64,000 nucleotides of DNA from Saprospiraceae bacterium (GCA_028285085.1 JANQQI010000132.1:83993-147992); one strand, 5' to 3'. Shown: positions 34,010-44,300, numbered from the stretch's first letter. Numbers and translations: made by a program. The notes: generated from the letters alone by a model not told the origin.

Positions 34010-34037
34010 AAAGGCCTTCCCAAGTGAGAAGGCCTTT
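34010..34037 (-). terminator. Intrinsic terminator of the acidic lipoprotein gene
   Basis: A 10-bp perfect stem, AAAGGCCTTC (34010-34019) with GAAGGCCTTT (34028-34037). On the minus strand it continues into a T-run of eight. It lies 78 bp after the stop at 34116. The rest of the 33749-34115 gap shows nothing coding. Confidence 0.85.
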
Positions 34038-34115
34038 CATATCTAACTATTGCGTCCCAAAATATTTCCTGTATCGCTGGTGCGAACAGGTCGTTTATAA
34101 AAATCCATGCTACAA

Positions 34116-34916
34116 TTATCGGCGTTTACGAAGTTTGAACAACTTTCCTTTAGATTGCTTACCCCAATCATCAAAACATTCTTCCAAGATGGCTTCCAGT
34201 TCTTCTTCATCATTGACTGTCACCTGGGTATCATCTTCTTCCAAGATCAATTCAATAGGGTAATTGAGCTCTGGAAATTCTTCTTCCTCGTCGTCATCCC
34301 ACATTTCAAAAGCTTCGTACAGTTCATCTTCGTTATTGATCGTCAGCTCCGAACCATCTGGTAAGGTGAGGGTAATTGGAAAAACGATTTCAAAACAGTC
34401 TGACAACTCATACTCTTCACATTCTTCGTCATCACAGTCATCCTCTTCATCATCCTCATCGTATTCATCATAGCAATACTCCAGCAGTTCTTCAAAATCT
34501 TCATCACTCTCTATAGTAACCATCTCATCTTCGACTTCTACTTGGATAGGATAGCTAAAGGTGGGGAAATCATCTTCCACGTCAGGGTTTTGCTCAAACC
34601 AAGCATCGAGCAAGTCTTCCAAGCCGTCATCATCGTTTGCGTCAGCGGTCGTTCCATCCGGGAAAACAATCGTTACCGGATAGACCAGATCAAAGCAAAG
34701 GTCATCGCAATCTCCATCGTAATCGTCATCAGAACTTGAGGAGTTGAAGCTATAAAAAGAGGAATCATTGCCGGGATTAGGCGTAGTGGCACCGTTGGTC
34801 GTTTCTACGGGTGTATTAGTGTCTGATAAATCGACGTCGCTGTCCTTGTTGCAGGCAGTAAAGAAAATAGTGGTGGCGATCAACATCAAACTAATTTTCC
34901 AGATTTTCGTCATCAT
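34116..34916 (-). CDS. Extremely acidic four-repeat lipoprotein
   Basis: A 266-aa lipoprotein (MLIATTIFFTAC, lipobox Cys22), followed by a Thr/Asn-rich linker and four tandem modules of about 45 aa. Each has a Tyr/Phe-Pro-(Ile/Val) strand and most have a Phe/Leu-Pro-Asp-Gly turn: LVYPVTIVFPDGT, FSYPIQVEVEDE, IVFPITLTLPDGS and LNYPIELILEED. Each module is followed by an Asp/Glu-rich helix (for example DEDDEEDDCDDEECEE). The charge is overwhelmingly negative until a basic tail (GKLFKLRKRR). The repeated module is known only as a hypothetical protein family as far as I can tell. A cation-binding role is suggested by composition only. The start is ATG 34916 or the adjacent 34913. Confidence 0.8.
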   Translation of the reverse strand: MMTKIWKISLMLIATTIFFTACNKDSDVDLSDTNTPVETTNGATTPNPGNDSSFYSFNSSSSDDDYDGDCDDLCFDLVYPVTIVFPDGTTADANDDDGLEDLLDAWFEQNPDVEDDFPTFSYPIQVEVEDEMVTIESDEDFEELLEYCYDEYDEDDEEDDCDDEECEEYELSDCFEIVFPITLTLPDGSELTINNEDELYEAFEMWDDDEEEEFPELNYPIELILEEDDTQVTVNDEEELEAILEECFDDWGKQSKGKLFKLRKRR

Positions 34917-35259
34917 TTTATTTTTTTCGGTGTTAGAAATAATTTTGAAAATGGATACTTGCTATTAGGCCTAAAATAGCTGGGTCGTTATCCGTTTTCG
35001 ATTACCAGACAAGGAGAAAGTTTGTTCCCCCTATCGAAAAACTATTTTTTTTGATTTTTTTTAAAGGGATAGTAAAAAGGTGCTGTGGAAAGTGTATTGA
35101 AAGAATATATTTCATGAGGATGGAAAGTGGCAAAAATGGTTTTCCATTGGATAAGCAGCTTAGCTAGATCGCTTCTGGTAATAAATAGGCTGAGATAATT
35201 ATTTCGTATGTGGATGCAGCGACGGGCCTGATGGAAGGGCAAAAACACTACAACGATCC
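34917..35259. other. Intergenic region of about 340 bp
   Basis: No gene supported. It holds the upstream region of the acidic lipoprotein gene and the 3' end of the TonB-receptor operon. AT-rich runs (several A and T tracts near 35040-35065) may act as a terminator, but I find no convincing stem. Confidence 0.45.
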
Positions 35260-37881
35260 CTAAAATTGAATTTCATAAGAGAAGGAAGGTAGAATAGGTA
35301 AAAGATGGATAGGACGCAGATCAATGACTTCATCATCGTCAAAATCAAGCTGGTAAAAAGCCGTGTTGCGGCGGTTATAGAGATTATACACACCCAGTTT
35401 AAAGTGATGCTGAATGTTTTTCCCAGGAAGAAGATATTTCAAATTTAAATCCAAACGATGATACGCGTTGGATCGTTTCTCGTTTTTATCCCCAGGATCC
35501 GTGACATCAACTTGATTAAATGTATTGATCAGCTCATTGTTCCAGACGACCAGCTGGGGCTGCGCCGAGCCGTATACCCAGCTCGTACTTACTTGCAGTC
35601 GATCATTGATCCGATGAAACAGTTGAAGATTAATCTGATGACGGCGATCATAGCGATAAGCAAATTGCTCGCCTAAGTTCAACTTGGCAAAATCGCGGAG
35701 TGATTGGGAAAGTGTATAATTCATCACTACACCCGTCCGGCCAATTAGTTTTTTTAATTGTAGCTCCATACCAAAAGCCCGCCCTTGGCCGCTAACTAGC
35801 TCGCGCTCCAAGTCATCTTCATCCTCGATGGATTGTATATTATCCATGAAGGTGAGAATGTTGCCCATCGTTTTGTAGTAAGTCTCTGCACTAAATTCAA
35901 GCTGCTGAGGACTAAGATAATTAACCCCTAACCCAAACTGCCAGCCATCTTGAGGGCGTAACTCATCTGTCGCTGGAACCCAAAGATCATCTGGTGTACT
36001 GAGCCCCGAATTCCCTACCCGGTGAAGATATTGTACCATTCGGCTCAGGTCGGCACGTACTTGCCATTGATCGGCCAACTGATGAATAAGACTAAGACGA
36101 GGTTCTAAAAAGACATAAGCACCACCATTTTCCGGTCCAAAAGTGGATAGCCGCAAGCCGGGATTTAATTGCCAGCGCGGTGCAAACCGCCATTCATCTT
36201 CCACATAAACAAAAGCTTCCAATGCGGCAATCTGTGGTGCTTCAAGTGCATCGCTCAAGCTGGCCAGACTAATATCTTCATCCAGCAATTCCAATTCCGA
36301 GTCTTGATCAAAAAAGGCCGCGCCAACTTCAAATTCGTGCAGTGTCAATCCCGCTCCAAAACGCCAATAATGCTGAGGAGAAGGGATGAAATCAAAATCA
36401 GTACGCAGGGCGATATCCCGAATGTTAGTCGAATAACCAAGGAAGAAGAATTCATCTTCTTCAACGAGATCTGGATCACTGTAGAATTCTTCAAAATTCA
36501 CATTATCAAATTGATACTGACTGTAGGTCAAAATCGTATTGGAAAAAAGACGATCATTAAAGAGGTGGTTCCAACGTAATGCCGTAATCAAATTCCCCCA
36601 AGTTAATTCTGATTCAAACTCACTATCGTCAATTTGTTCTCGAGAATTTTCAAAGCTATCTCCGCCATAATAAGCACTCAAATACAAACGATCCTTTTGT
36701 GAAAAGGCATAACTCACTTTTCCGTTGAAATCGAAAAATCCATAACTCAATTCACCGTCTTGACCATTTAAAAAGGCGCGCCGATTAATATCGTTCAATA
36801 AAAAATCCGAGTGGGTCTGACGATAAGACAGTAAGATACTGCCTCGTTTATTGGCTAAGGGGCCTTCCACGATGGCGTTGCCACTAAGCAATCCCAGACT
36901 AGCCTGACCAGTCCATTCACGGCGATTACCTTCCCGGGTATGAACATCGAAAACCGAAGATAGTCGCCCCCCGTAGCGCGCCGGAAAGCCGCCTTTAAGC
37001 AGGCGGGCGCTACGTAGCGCGCGAGGATTGAAAATCGAAAATAAGCTAAGGAGGTGATCAGAATTATAAACGGGGACGCCATCTAGCAGCATTAGATTTT
37101 GATCGGCATTGCCACCTCGCACGTGTAATCCACCCAATCCATCGGCCCCCGCTTGCACACCGGGGCTGAGCTGGGAAGCACGCAGCAAATCCGCTTCGCC
37201 TCCCAAATCTGGCTGATCTTCAATATATTGCAGGTCGATCAACTCACCGTTACTGGCCGGGAGCTGATGTTGGCGGCCGGGAGTAACTATAACTTCGGAG
37301 AGCATAACGGCAGGACGTAAGGTGACATTGTGGGTTCGATGGGCCTGCAATTGCAACTCTTCTTTTTGCAGATTACTTCCCAGATAGCTATAATTCAGTT
37401 CGACTTTACCCGCAGGTAGGGTCAGGCTATAAAAACCGTATTCGTTGGAATGGGTGCCAGCAGAATAGTCCGCGGTAAAAATACTAGCACCAACCAAGCG
37501 CTCTCCGGTATCACTGTCTTCGATATATCCACTGATGGTATACCGCTTGGGTTTTAGTGCGCGTGTAAAGATAATTTGATCTCCAATCAGTTCGTAACGC
37601 ACCGAAGCTTGCTGAATGATCGCGTCCAAAATACTTTGAATCGTATGATTCTCTAAGCGGAGCGTCACCGGTGATTGCCCAGAAAAAAAGCGATCACTAA
37701 AGGCAAATTGCAGGTCCGTACGCTCCGCGAGTAAACGCAAGGCATCTGGAATAGAGACTTGTTCGACGGTAAAATCAAGTCGATTTTGCAGACGGTCTTG
37801 AGCCTGAACCTGGACCAGTCCAAGCCAACACACACAACAGCAAATAGTAATTTTTAAAATCTGGGATCGCAATATTCGCAT
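35260..37881 (-). CDS. FecA-like TonB-dependent receptor with STN and carboxypeptidase-like domains
   Basis: An 873-aa outer-membrane transducer from ATG 37881; a TTG start at 37905 adds eight residues before the signal peptide. After the signal peptide come an STN secretin/TonB short N-terminal domain (about 25-95, IPDALRLLAERTDLQFAFSD), a carboxypeptidase-like regulatory domain (about 105-190, YTISGYIEDSDTGERLVGASIF), a plug (LHVRGGNADQNLMLLDGVPVYN) and a 22-strand barrel ending in the aromatic terminus SYEIQF. The STN domain contacts an anti-sigma factor. FecR (29 bp upstream) and an ECF sigma factor precede it on the same strand, so this is a trans-envelope signalling receptor. No SusD gene follows, so the ligand cannot be inferred. 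Confidence 0.92.
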   Translation of the reverse strand: MRILRSQILKITICCCVCWLGLVQVQAQDRLQNRLDFTVEQVSIPDALRLLAERTDLQFAFSDRFFSGQSPVTLRLENHTIQSILDAIIQQASVRYELIGDQIIFTRALKPKRYTISGYIEDSDTGERLVGASIFTADYSAGTHSNEYGFYSLTLPAGKVELNYSYLGSNLQKEELQLQAHRTHNVTLRPAVMLSEVIVTPGRQHQLPASNGELIDLQYIEDQPDLGGEADLLRASQLSPGVQAGADGLGGLHVRGGNADQNLMLLDGVPVYNSDHLLSLFSIFNPRALRSARLLKGGFPARYGGRLSSVFDVHTREGNRREWTGQASLGLLSGNAIVEGPLANKRGSILLSYRQTHSDFLLNDINRRAFLNGQDGELSYGFFDFNGKVSYAFSQKDRLYLSAYYGGDSFENSREQIDDSEFESELTWGNLITALRWNHLFNDRLFSNTILTYSQYQFDNVNFEEFYSDPDLVEEDEFFFLGYSTNIRDIALRTDFDFIPSPQHYWRFGAGLTLHEFEVGAAFFDQDSELELLDEDISLASLSDALEAPQIAALEAFVYVEDEWRFAPRWQLNPGLRLSTFGPENGGAYVFLEPRLSLIHQLADQWQVRADLSRMVQYLHRVGNSGLSTPDDLWVPATDELRPQDGWQFGLGVNYLSPQQLEFSAETYYKTMGNILTFMDNIQSIEDEDDLERELVSGQGRAFGMELQLKKLIGRTGVVMNYTLSQSLRDFAKLNLGEQFAYRYDRRHQINLQLFHRINDRLQVSTSWVYGSAQPQLVVWNNELINTFNQVDVTDPGDKNEKRSNAYHRLDLNLKYLLPGKNIQHHFKLGVYNLYNRRNTAFYQLDFDDDEVIDLRPIHLLPILPSFSYEIQF

Positions 37882-37910
37882 AACTCTATCCGCATGGTCA
37901 GTCAAAGTGG

Positions 37911-38915
37911 CTATTCACAACGTCCTCCTGTCAATTGGTATTCACGAGGATTTACTTCTTTATAACTCATGTCGAGGATACGGCCTAATATATATAAGAC
38001 TCTAGTCACCTCTTCTTCACTAAAATTAGCAGTGATTGTGCAATCAGCTAGATCTTCGTTTTCCAAGAGGATCTCAACACCGTACACTCCTTCGACCAGC
38101 TCCAAGACCTCAGATAAAGGTATACTTGTAAAAGATAGTACCTTGCTCTGCCACGCCAGATTATTAGGTGAGGCATTGGGAATCATCTTCAGAGCATTTT
38201 TTGCTTTATTCAGAACACCAGCCTCACCAGGATTTAGCACCAGATGGGCTTCACTTTGGTTGGATTTGAATTTCACTCGACCAGTTTTCACCTGCACTTC
38301 TGCGTCTGGCTCATTGGCGTAATCTCGCACGTTAAACGATGTCCCCAACACAGTGACTGTACCGGAGGGCATAATAATTTCAAACGGCTGATCGGGATTC
38401 TGGGTTACATCAAAAAAAGCTTCACCCGTTAATTCAACCCGACGATTTTCACGACCAAAGTCTTTCGAATATTCGAGTTTCGAATCTCCGTTGAGCCAGA
38501 CAATAGTGCCATCCGCTAAGCTGACTTGTTTCCGATCCAAAGTAGAGGTCGCTACAACCGCTTTACCTATAATGCCCGTCCTCGGCAAGAATAAAATGCT
38601 ACAAACGGCAATGATGAATACACTGGCGGCAATCGCAATGCCTCGCCAATAGCGTGGCCTTCGCATAGGAACGACCTTGGCCTCAGATTGATCATCAGCT
38701 ATTTTAGCCTCTAGTTGCGCAAAGTCAACGTCCAGATCAAGGTCCGGCTCTTGCTTAGAATGTCCGCTTAATTCCCAGGCTTGTTCGATTTGCTCGGCCA
38801 AAAGTCCGTGCCCCGGATCAGCCTCAAGCCAGCCATCTAGCTGCTTGGTCTCTTCCGAGTCGATTTCGCCCGAGAGTCGTTTTTGAATTAGATTTATGTA
38901 AAAGTCTTCTGACAT
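37911..38915 (-). CDS. FecR-family anti-sigma factor
   Basis: A 334-aa membrane anti-sigma factor. The cytoplasmic N-terminal 80 residues bind the sigma factor (DEETKQLDGWLEADPGHGLLAEQIEQAW is the usual segment). One transmembrane helix (about 88-106, IAIASVFIIAVCSILFL) is followed by the periplasmic FecR domain (about 120-220: VSLADGTIVWLNGDSKLEYSKDF and VELTGEAFFDVTQNPDQPFEI). The C-terminal DUF4974-type domain (about 255-325, LSFTSIPLSEVLELVEGVYGVEILLEN) receives the signal from the receptor's STN domain. It lies 93 bp downstream of the sigma gene. Confidence 0.94.
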   Translation of the reverse strand: MSEDFYINLIQKRLSGEIDSEETKQLDGWLEADPGHGLLAEQIEQAWELSGHSKQEPDLDLDVDFAQLEAKIADDQSEAKVVPMRRPRYWRGIAIAASVFIIAVCSILFLPRTGIIGKAVVATSTLDRKQVSLADGTIVWLNGDSKLEYSKDFGRENRRVELTGEAFFDVTQNPDQPFEIIMPSGTVTVLGTSFNVRDYANEPDAEVQVKTGRVKFKSNQSEAHLVLNPGEAGVLNKAKNALKMIPNASPNNLAWQSKVLSFTSIPLSEVLELVEGVYGVEILLENEDLADCTITANFSEEEVTRVLYILGRILDMSYKEVNPREYQLTGGRCE

Positions 38916-39008
38916 AGGCGTTAATTTGAATCATTCAACTTGAGTTTAATAGTTTTTGCTACTACTATGACAAGTGTTTTGTAGCAATCCCCTATCCCAA
39001 GTCAAAAT

Positions 39009-39605
39009 TTAGCCCAGCCACCAGCAGTACCACCACAGCAGTAAGCCACCGGCGGAGCGATAGGCAACTATAGCCGCACGTAGTACTTTCATGGCTTTGG
39101 TCATTTGATTTTCGATTGTTTTGGTTGAAATGCCTAGCTTGGTCGCAATTTCCTGATGAGATAAACCTTCTAAACGACAGAGTGTAAACACCAAGCGACA
39201 GCGTTCTGGCAATGAAGCAATCGCCTGATCGATCATCTGCTGTAGTTCATCCCGCTCTAGATCCTGCTGCACACTATTTGACGTGCTTTCCTCTTGCTCA
39301 AGCGTCTCCGGTTGATTGAAATCCAGACGGCGCGCTTTGATGACATTGAGGGTTTTATTAACCACCGCCCTCCGTAAGTAGGGCTTCAGACGAGACATCA
39401 CTTGTAGCGTTTCTCTTCTTCGCCAAACTTCCAAAAAAACATCTTGGGCTAGATCGCGAGCCTGCTCAGCATCACCCAAAATATTGTAGGCTGTCACTAC
39501 CAAATACTTATAGTAGCGATCAAACAACGTCCGATAAGCCACTTTGTCGCTACGGCGTAGCGATTCTAGCAACTCTTGATCCGTCATTGCCTGGTATTCC
39601 GCCAT
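39009..39605 (-). CDS. ECF RNA polymerase sigma factor
   Basis: A 198-aa ECF sigma factor of the Bacteroidota FecI-like group. Region 2 holds ARDLAQDVFLEVWRRRE (about 48-64). Region 4 holds SLPERCRLVFTLCRLEGLSHQEIATKLGISTKTIENQMTKAMKVLR (about 133-178), with the recognition helix. The last 15 residues (GGLLLWWYCWWLG) are strongly hydrophobic and Trp-rich, which is unusual for a soluble sigma factor and may pin it to the membrane or to FecR. It is the first gene of the operon sigma - FecR - TonB receptor, whose natural output is unknown. Start at ATG 39605. Confidence 0.94.
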   Translation of the reverse strand: MAEYQAMTDQELLESLRRSDKVAYRTLFDRYYKYLVVTAYNILGDAEQARDLAQDVFLEVWRRRETLQVMSRLKPYLRRAVVNKTLNVIKARRLDFNQPETLEQEESTSNSVQQDLERDELQQMIDQAIASLPERCRLVFTLCRLEGLSHQEIATKLGISTKTIENQMTKAMKVLRAAIVAYRSAGGLLLWWYCWWLG

Positions 39606-39802
39606 ATTGATTTTCGATTTGGAGATATTGGAATGCGACTATCCTAACAAATACCTCGTAACGAAAGTAAGAATATTTAACGATAGAATTTCTCGTAATA
39701 TTTAATGTCATTTTAAAAGGTATCTTTTTATAATGATAAAAAAACGTTCTCTTCTTCTCATACTCCTCTGAACTTGAATTATCTTACTGAAACGATCTTC
39801 GC

Positions 39803-39849
39803 CCACATGAAAATGTGGAACGGTCATCGTCATTCTTTATCGATATTTG
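39803..39849 (+). promoter_or_regulatory. Dyad 1 and -7 element upstream of the response regulator
   Basis: The dyad CCACAT-GAAA-ATGTGG (39803-39818) is followed 27 bp later by TTTG at 39846-39849 (GATATTTG). The same dyad and the same distance to TTTG recur at 44353 and 44603. The -33 position directly after the dyad does not match TTTG, as expected of an activated promoter. The -7 element lies only 4 bp before the ATG at 39854, so the transcript would be leaderless. Confidence 0.6.
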
Positions 39850-39853
39850 GGTT

Positions 39854-40495
39854 ATGGAATTAATCAGAATTGCCATCATTGAAGATGATCCCGTCATTCG
39901 GGAAAGCTTAGAAAACTATCTCGGTGTTAATCCGACGATGCAATTAAAACTAGTTGCGAGCAGCGTCGAAGCTTTTCTGGATATTGCCCGGCAACCGGAC
40001 CGGCCGGCTTTAGATATTTTGCTGCAAGATATCGGCCTGCCCGGCATGAACGGCATCCAGGGGATTCAGCATATTCGTAAATTTTATCCCGATTTGGATA
40101 TCGTGATGCTCACGACTTTTGAAGAAGATGATAAGATTTTCAATGCCCTATGTGCCGGGGCCTGTTCTTATATTTCTAAGCGGACTTCTCTCGCAAAAAT
40201 ACAAGAGGCGATTTTTATTATCCACCGGGGTGGCTCGTACATGTCACCGTCCATCGCACGTAAGATTGCCCAGCATTTCATGCCCAAGGCCGAGCCCGCT
40301 CAGGAGGCTATCCTCACCCCCCGACAAAAGCAAATCGTGCAAGGTTTGGTAGATGGTATGAGCTATAAAATGATTGCCGCTCATTACGATATTTCTCTGG
40401 ATACCGTCCGGGATCACATCAAACGTATTTATCGCACCCTACAGGTCAATAGTAAAGCAGAGGTCATCCGCAAAGCATTAGAAGGAGATATTTAA
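39854..40495 (+). CDS. NarL/FixJ-type response regulator
   Basis: A 213-aa response regulator from ATG 39854. The frame extends upstream to a GTG at 39815, but that start lies inside dyad 1. The receiver holds Glu10-Asp11-Asp12, the phospho-Asp59 (ILLQDIGLPGMNG) and the Thr/Lys switch residues (LTTFEEDDKIF, SYISKRTS). The C-terminal LuxR-type HTH is ILTPRQKQIVQGLVDGMSYKMIAAHYDISLDTVRDHIKRIYRTL. A dyad (39803-39818) just upstream is a candidate binding site for the protein itself. Its probable partner kinase is the propeller sensor 0.8 kb downstream, on the same strand. Confidence 0.93.
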   Translation: MELIRIAIIEDDPVIRESLENYLGVNPTMQLKLVASSVEAFLDIARQPDRPALDILLQDIGLPGMNGIQGIQHIRKFYPDLDIVMLTTFEEDDKIFNALCAGACSYISKRTSLAKIQEAIFIIHRGGSYMSPSIARKIAQHFMPKAEPAQEAILTPRQKQIVQGLVDGMSYKMIAAHYDISLDTVRDHIKRIYRTLQVNSKAEVIRKALEGDI

Positions 40496-40525
40496 TCCAA
40501 CAAACTAATAGAGAAAACTAAACCC

Positions 40526-40545
40526 GCTTCGTTCAGAAGCTTTTT
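40526..40545 (+). terminator. Short hairpin with T-run after the response regulator
   Basis: GCTTC (40526-40530) pairs with GAAGC (40536-40540) around GTTCA, followed by five T. The stem is short, so termination would be partial, leaving room for read-through into the 183-aa gene. Confidence 0.45.
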
Positions 40546-40568
40546 ATAACCCAAAAAAATCAATCACT

Positions 40569-41120
40569 ATGACTTTTTACAATGGCTCCGAAGGCGGACC
40601 CAATATTCCTCCGCCAGGCAATGCACCTTTCTTCGATTTTGACCGTCAAACCATTGAAACTATTCTGAGTCGAAGCGATCAATCGGGCACACCTCCCGCG
40701 GGTATTCGTTTCCATTTTGACGCTGACCTCCCCAATATTCCATCCAGGATTTTAGCTATTGGCGTCAGCAGAGGCCTTGATACCACGGAAATTTTTGATC
40801 CCTCACAGTTGCACTATTCTGCCTCCGATGGCACTCAACTCAATCGTCAGCAGTTTGAAGGATTGATGCTACTACCCAATGGGAGTAAAAGAAATCGTGC
40901 TTGCGTTTACTTCAGCGAGATGGTCATCAAACAGATGTTAGCACCAAAGATGGGCATGACACCTTTTGGTATCCGTTTGTTTATCGTCCCTTTCTTCTTC
41001 AATGGTCAGAGTCATCAGACCCTCTCAGCGATCAGTCTCGATAGCACTAAAATGATGGATGGCAATTTCTCGCGTAGTGAGCTACCTTGTCCGCCGAGCT
41101 GCGGGACAGATTACAAATAG
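40569..41120 (+). CDS. Uncharacterised 183-aa protein in the two-component locus
   Basis: I recognise no family. The protein has no signal peptide. It starts MTFYNGSEGGPNIPPPGNAPFFDF, with a Pro/Gly-rich linker, and continues with mixed alpha/beta sequence (IRFHFDADLPNIPSRILAIGVSRG and PFGIRLFIVPFFF). Two clustered cysteines near the C-terminus (CPPSCGTDYK) could bind metal or form a disulfide. The gene lies between a response regulator and its probable kinase on the same strand, so it is likely an output or accessory factor of that system. That role is inference. Start at ATG 40569, 73 bp after the response regulator stop. Confidence 0.7.
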   Translation: MTFYNGSEGGPNIPPPGNAPFFDFDRQTIETILSRSDQSGTPPAGIRFHFDADLPNIPSRILAIGVSRGLDTTEIFDPSQLHYSASDGTQLNRQQFEGLMLLPNGSKRNRACVYFSEMVIKQMLAPKMGMTPFGIRLFIVPFFFNGQSHQTLSAISLDSTKMMDGNFSRSELPCPPSCGTDYK

Positions 41121-41319
41121 TCCATGCCAGCCATCCCGGTTGTGACCAATGTAATGAATTGTGTGGCATCTAATTAAAGCAAGTCTCCGCAGTTTGCTGT
41201 CCATACACTTATCTTGGTCACCGCCGGGTTGATTCAAAACATGGTTTAGCGCGAAGGATTTTTCGGATACTTTGACAACTCGGGATTAATCCCTAATTTG
41301 GTTTAGGATAGTTATCAAT

Positions 41320-44300
41320 ATGAAAACCCGGATCTCCCTCCCTTGTTTTATCGTGTTACTTTGTTGGTGCTTCACTGCTCTAATTGGACAAAATTGGCGT
41401 TTAAATTTTCAACATCTCTCCCAAAGTAACGGCCTCTCGGAAAGTGTCAATGCTTATGTGTATAAAGATTCTCGCGGATTTATCTGGGCCAGTTCATTGG
41501 AGGGCCTCAATCGTTTCGACGGTGTAGAAGTCAAGGTTTACAAACGGCATCCACAAAATCCTAACACCCTGGCGGGAAATCTTATTTCCAGTGATTTCTA
41601 CGAAGATGAAGCTGGTAATCTGTGGTTTACTACGCACGAGGCAATTCAATGCTATCGCCGACAAACGGATGATTTTGCAACCTATCTCTTGACCGACGCC
41701 ACAGGGGATACCATTCGTGAAGATTATTATGCTTTTCATTTGTCCGATAATCAATTTTGGGTTCGAACGGGTTTGCGCCAACACGGGCGTGTTCACCTAT
41801 TTTCTATAGACACCCAAAAAAATAGTATCCTTTTTCCTTTGAATGCGCATCGTTGTCAGGTGTACACTAATTCTGAAGACGAAATCACTTACCTGCTATC
41901 TACGATGCTCCCTTCCAATGGCACTGGGCTGGAATGGATTCGTCTGCAAGCGAATAAGCCGCCTCGAAGAGATACTTTTTTTCATCAAAGTAAGGCCGGC
42001 GCTTGGCCTAAGCTGCGCACCAAAAATGCCTGGATCGAATCGGATACCTCGCTTTGGATCGGTACTGATCAAGGCTTATTAGTTTTTAACCCGCAAAGTG
42101 AAGCATTTCAAATTTTTGATGGCAGCCCAACCGAGTTGACGGGTAGAATTTGGGATTTAGCGCCTTACGAATCTCATTTACTTTTTGTATCCACTTACGA
42201 AAAAGGGGTTTGGGTATTCGATCGAGAGAAAAGGACATTTGTAGATCAAATTGTGCATCAATCGGGACAGTCGGGCAGTCTGCGCGATGATGTCGTGCGC
42301 GAATTGTATATCGATGATCACCACAATTTATGGGTATCCATGTGGTCGTATGGATTGGACTATGCTAATTTGAAAAAGAAGAAATTCAGGACCTTACTTG
42401 CTCGGGAACAGGTGGATGACAGACCGATACACATTTACGGTATTTGTGAAACGGCCAATGGTTCCATTCTCTGTGGTGCAGCTCGCGAGCAAGGACTTTT
42501 CATGTTCAATCAAGCGGGAGCGCTAAAACAGCAATTTCTACCAAATCGCCAACAAAAAGGAAGCCTCTCCACCAATTCTATTAACCACATTTTTCGCGAC
42601 CGTGAAGATCAGATTTGGATTGTCACACATTTTCAATTACAACTTTTTAACGAACAGCAAGGGACTTTTACAACCATTGGTACCGAGCCAGCTGAGCTTC
42701 ATTATATCTTTCAAACTAAAAATGGCCGCCTCCTGCTCGCAAGTCAGGGAATCAAAGAAATTGTCCGTGGCCCAGAAGGTTATCAAATCATTCCTTGTCC
42801 GGAGTTTGCCGGGCGTTCCAGTGAATTTCTGGTTATCTATCAAGACCGTGAAAACCGACTTTACTTTTCAGAAAATGGCGAGAGTCTGCTCATCTACCGG
42901 GAAGGCAATGATGGTTTTGTTTTCGAAACCACATTAGACGGTGTTGGTCATTGTAATGCTTTCCAAGAATCTGTAGATGGGAAAAACTTATGGGTAGCCT
43001 CCTCTTACGGTGTTCTCAAAATGCCCAAAGATCGACCACAAGATTTTCGCATTTTGAACTTATCCGAGGATGGCCTTCCGGCCGAAGCTTATTATAGCAT
43101 CTTGCCCGATGAGCTAGGCCAGCTTTGGCTTAGCAGTAATCACGGATTAGTCGTTTATCAGCCTCAAAAAAAACAATATCATCGCTATGGACTGGCTGAT
43201 GGTTTGCAAGGCTTAGAATTTAATGCTAATGCCTATCTGGCGGCCTCGGATGGACAGTTTTGGTTGGGTGGCCTCAACGGTCTCAATGTATTCCAGCCCA
43301 CCGCCATCGCGCCCTTGCCTTTTTCACCACAAACCTATTTAAAAAACATTCTTATCAACGACGAAAGTCGGCCGCTCCCTGCCACCCCGGGGGAATTGCC
43401 CCAACTCGAACTTAGCTACAATGACAATACGGTTTCTTTCGAATTCGTGGCCTTGGAGTATAGCAACGCTGCGCAAAACCGTTATAAGTATCGCCTCAAA
43501 AACCTGGACGAAGATTGGGTCGACAATGGCAATCGCGGCTTTGCGCGCTACCCGAATATCCCGGCGGGGAAATACCAATTTCAAATTCTCTCGGCTAATT
43601 CCGATGGGCTTTGGTCAACGATGCCTAAGACTTTCGATCTTACCATTCATCCGCCGTTCTGGCAACGATGGTGGTTTTATTTGCTCTGCATCCTGGGGAT
43701 CTCGAGCTTGATCTACATGCTTTTTCAATACCGCTTGCAGCAAATTCTGAAGCTGGAACGCATGCGGATCAAAATATCCAGCGATTTACACGATGATGTG
43801 GGGACCATTCTCTCTGGCCTGGCGATGCAAACGGAAATTCTGGAGCTCAAAGCCCGCCAGGAAGACAAACCCAAGCTGCAGCGCATCGGCGAAATGAGCC
43901 GGAATGCCATGTCGCGGATGCGCGATACGGTTTGGGCCATTGATGCACGCAAAGACCGGATAGAGAACTTGCTCGATCGTATGGTAGAGCACGCCGAAGA
44001 GGTACTCGCTCCAGCCGACATTCACTATGATATCCAAACTAAAGGCCTTGATCTCCGGCAAAAACTCCCTACTCAATTACGACAGAATTTATACCTCATC
44101 TACAAAGAGTCGATCACTAATATTATTCGTCATTCGGATGCCGATCGGGTGACCATCAAACTACTTAATGAGGGCAGTAGTTTTGAAATGTTGATTCAGG
44201 ACAACGGCTCATTTAGTCAAAAGGACTATAAGACCACGGGGCTCGGTCTATCCAATATTCAGATGCGGGCCCAGCAAATCAACGCCCAAGTGGAGTGCAA

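Noticed and set aside
34264..34473. Ser-rich open frame on the plus strand
   Set aside because: It is the antisense of the Asp/Glu-rich region of the acidic lipoprotein, a codon-composition artefact.
35042..35393. Two short minus-strand frames before the TonB receptor gene stop
   Set aside because: They overlap the receptor's 3' end or low-complexity AT-rich DNA and have no domain or promoter support.
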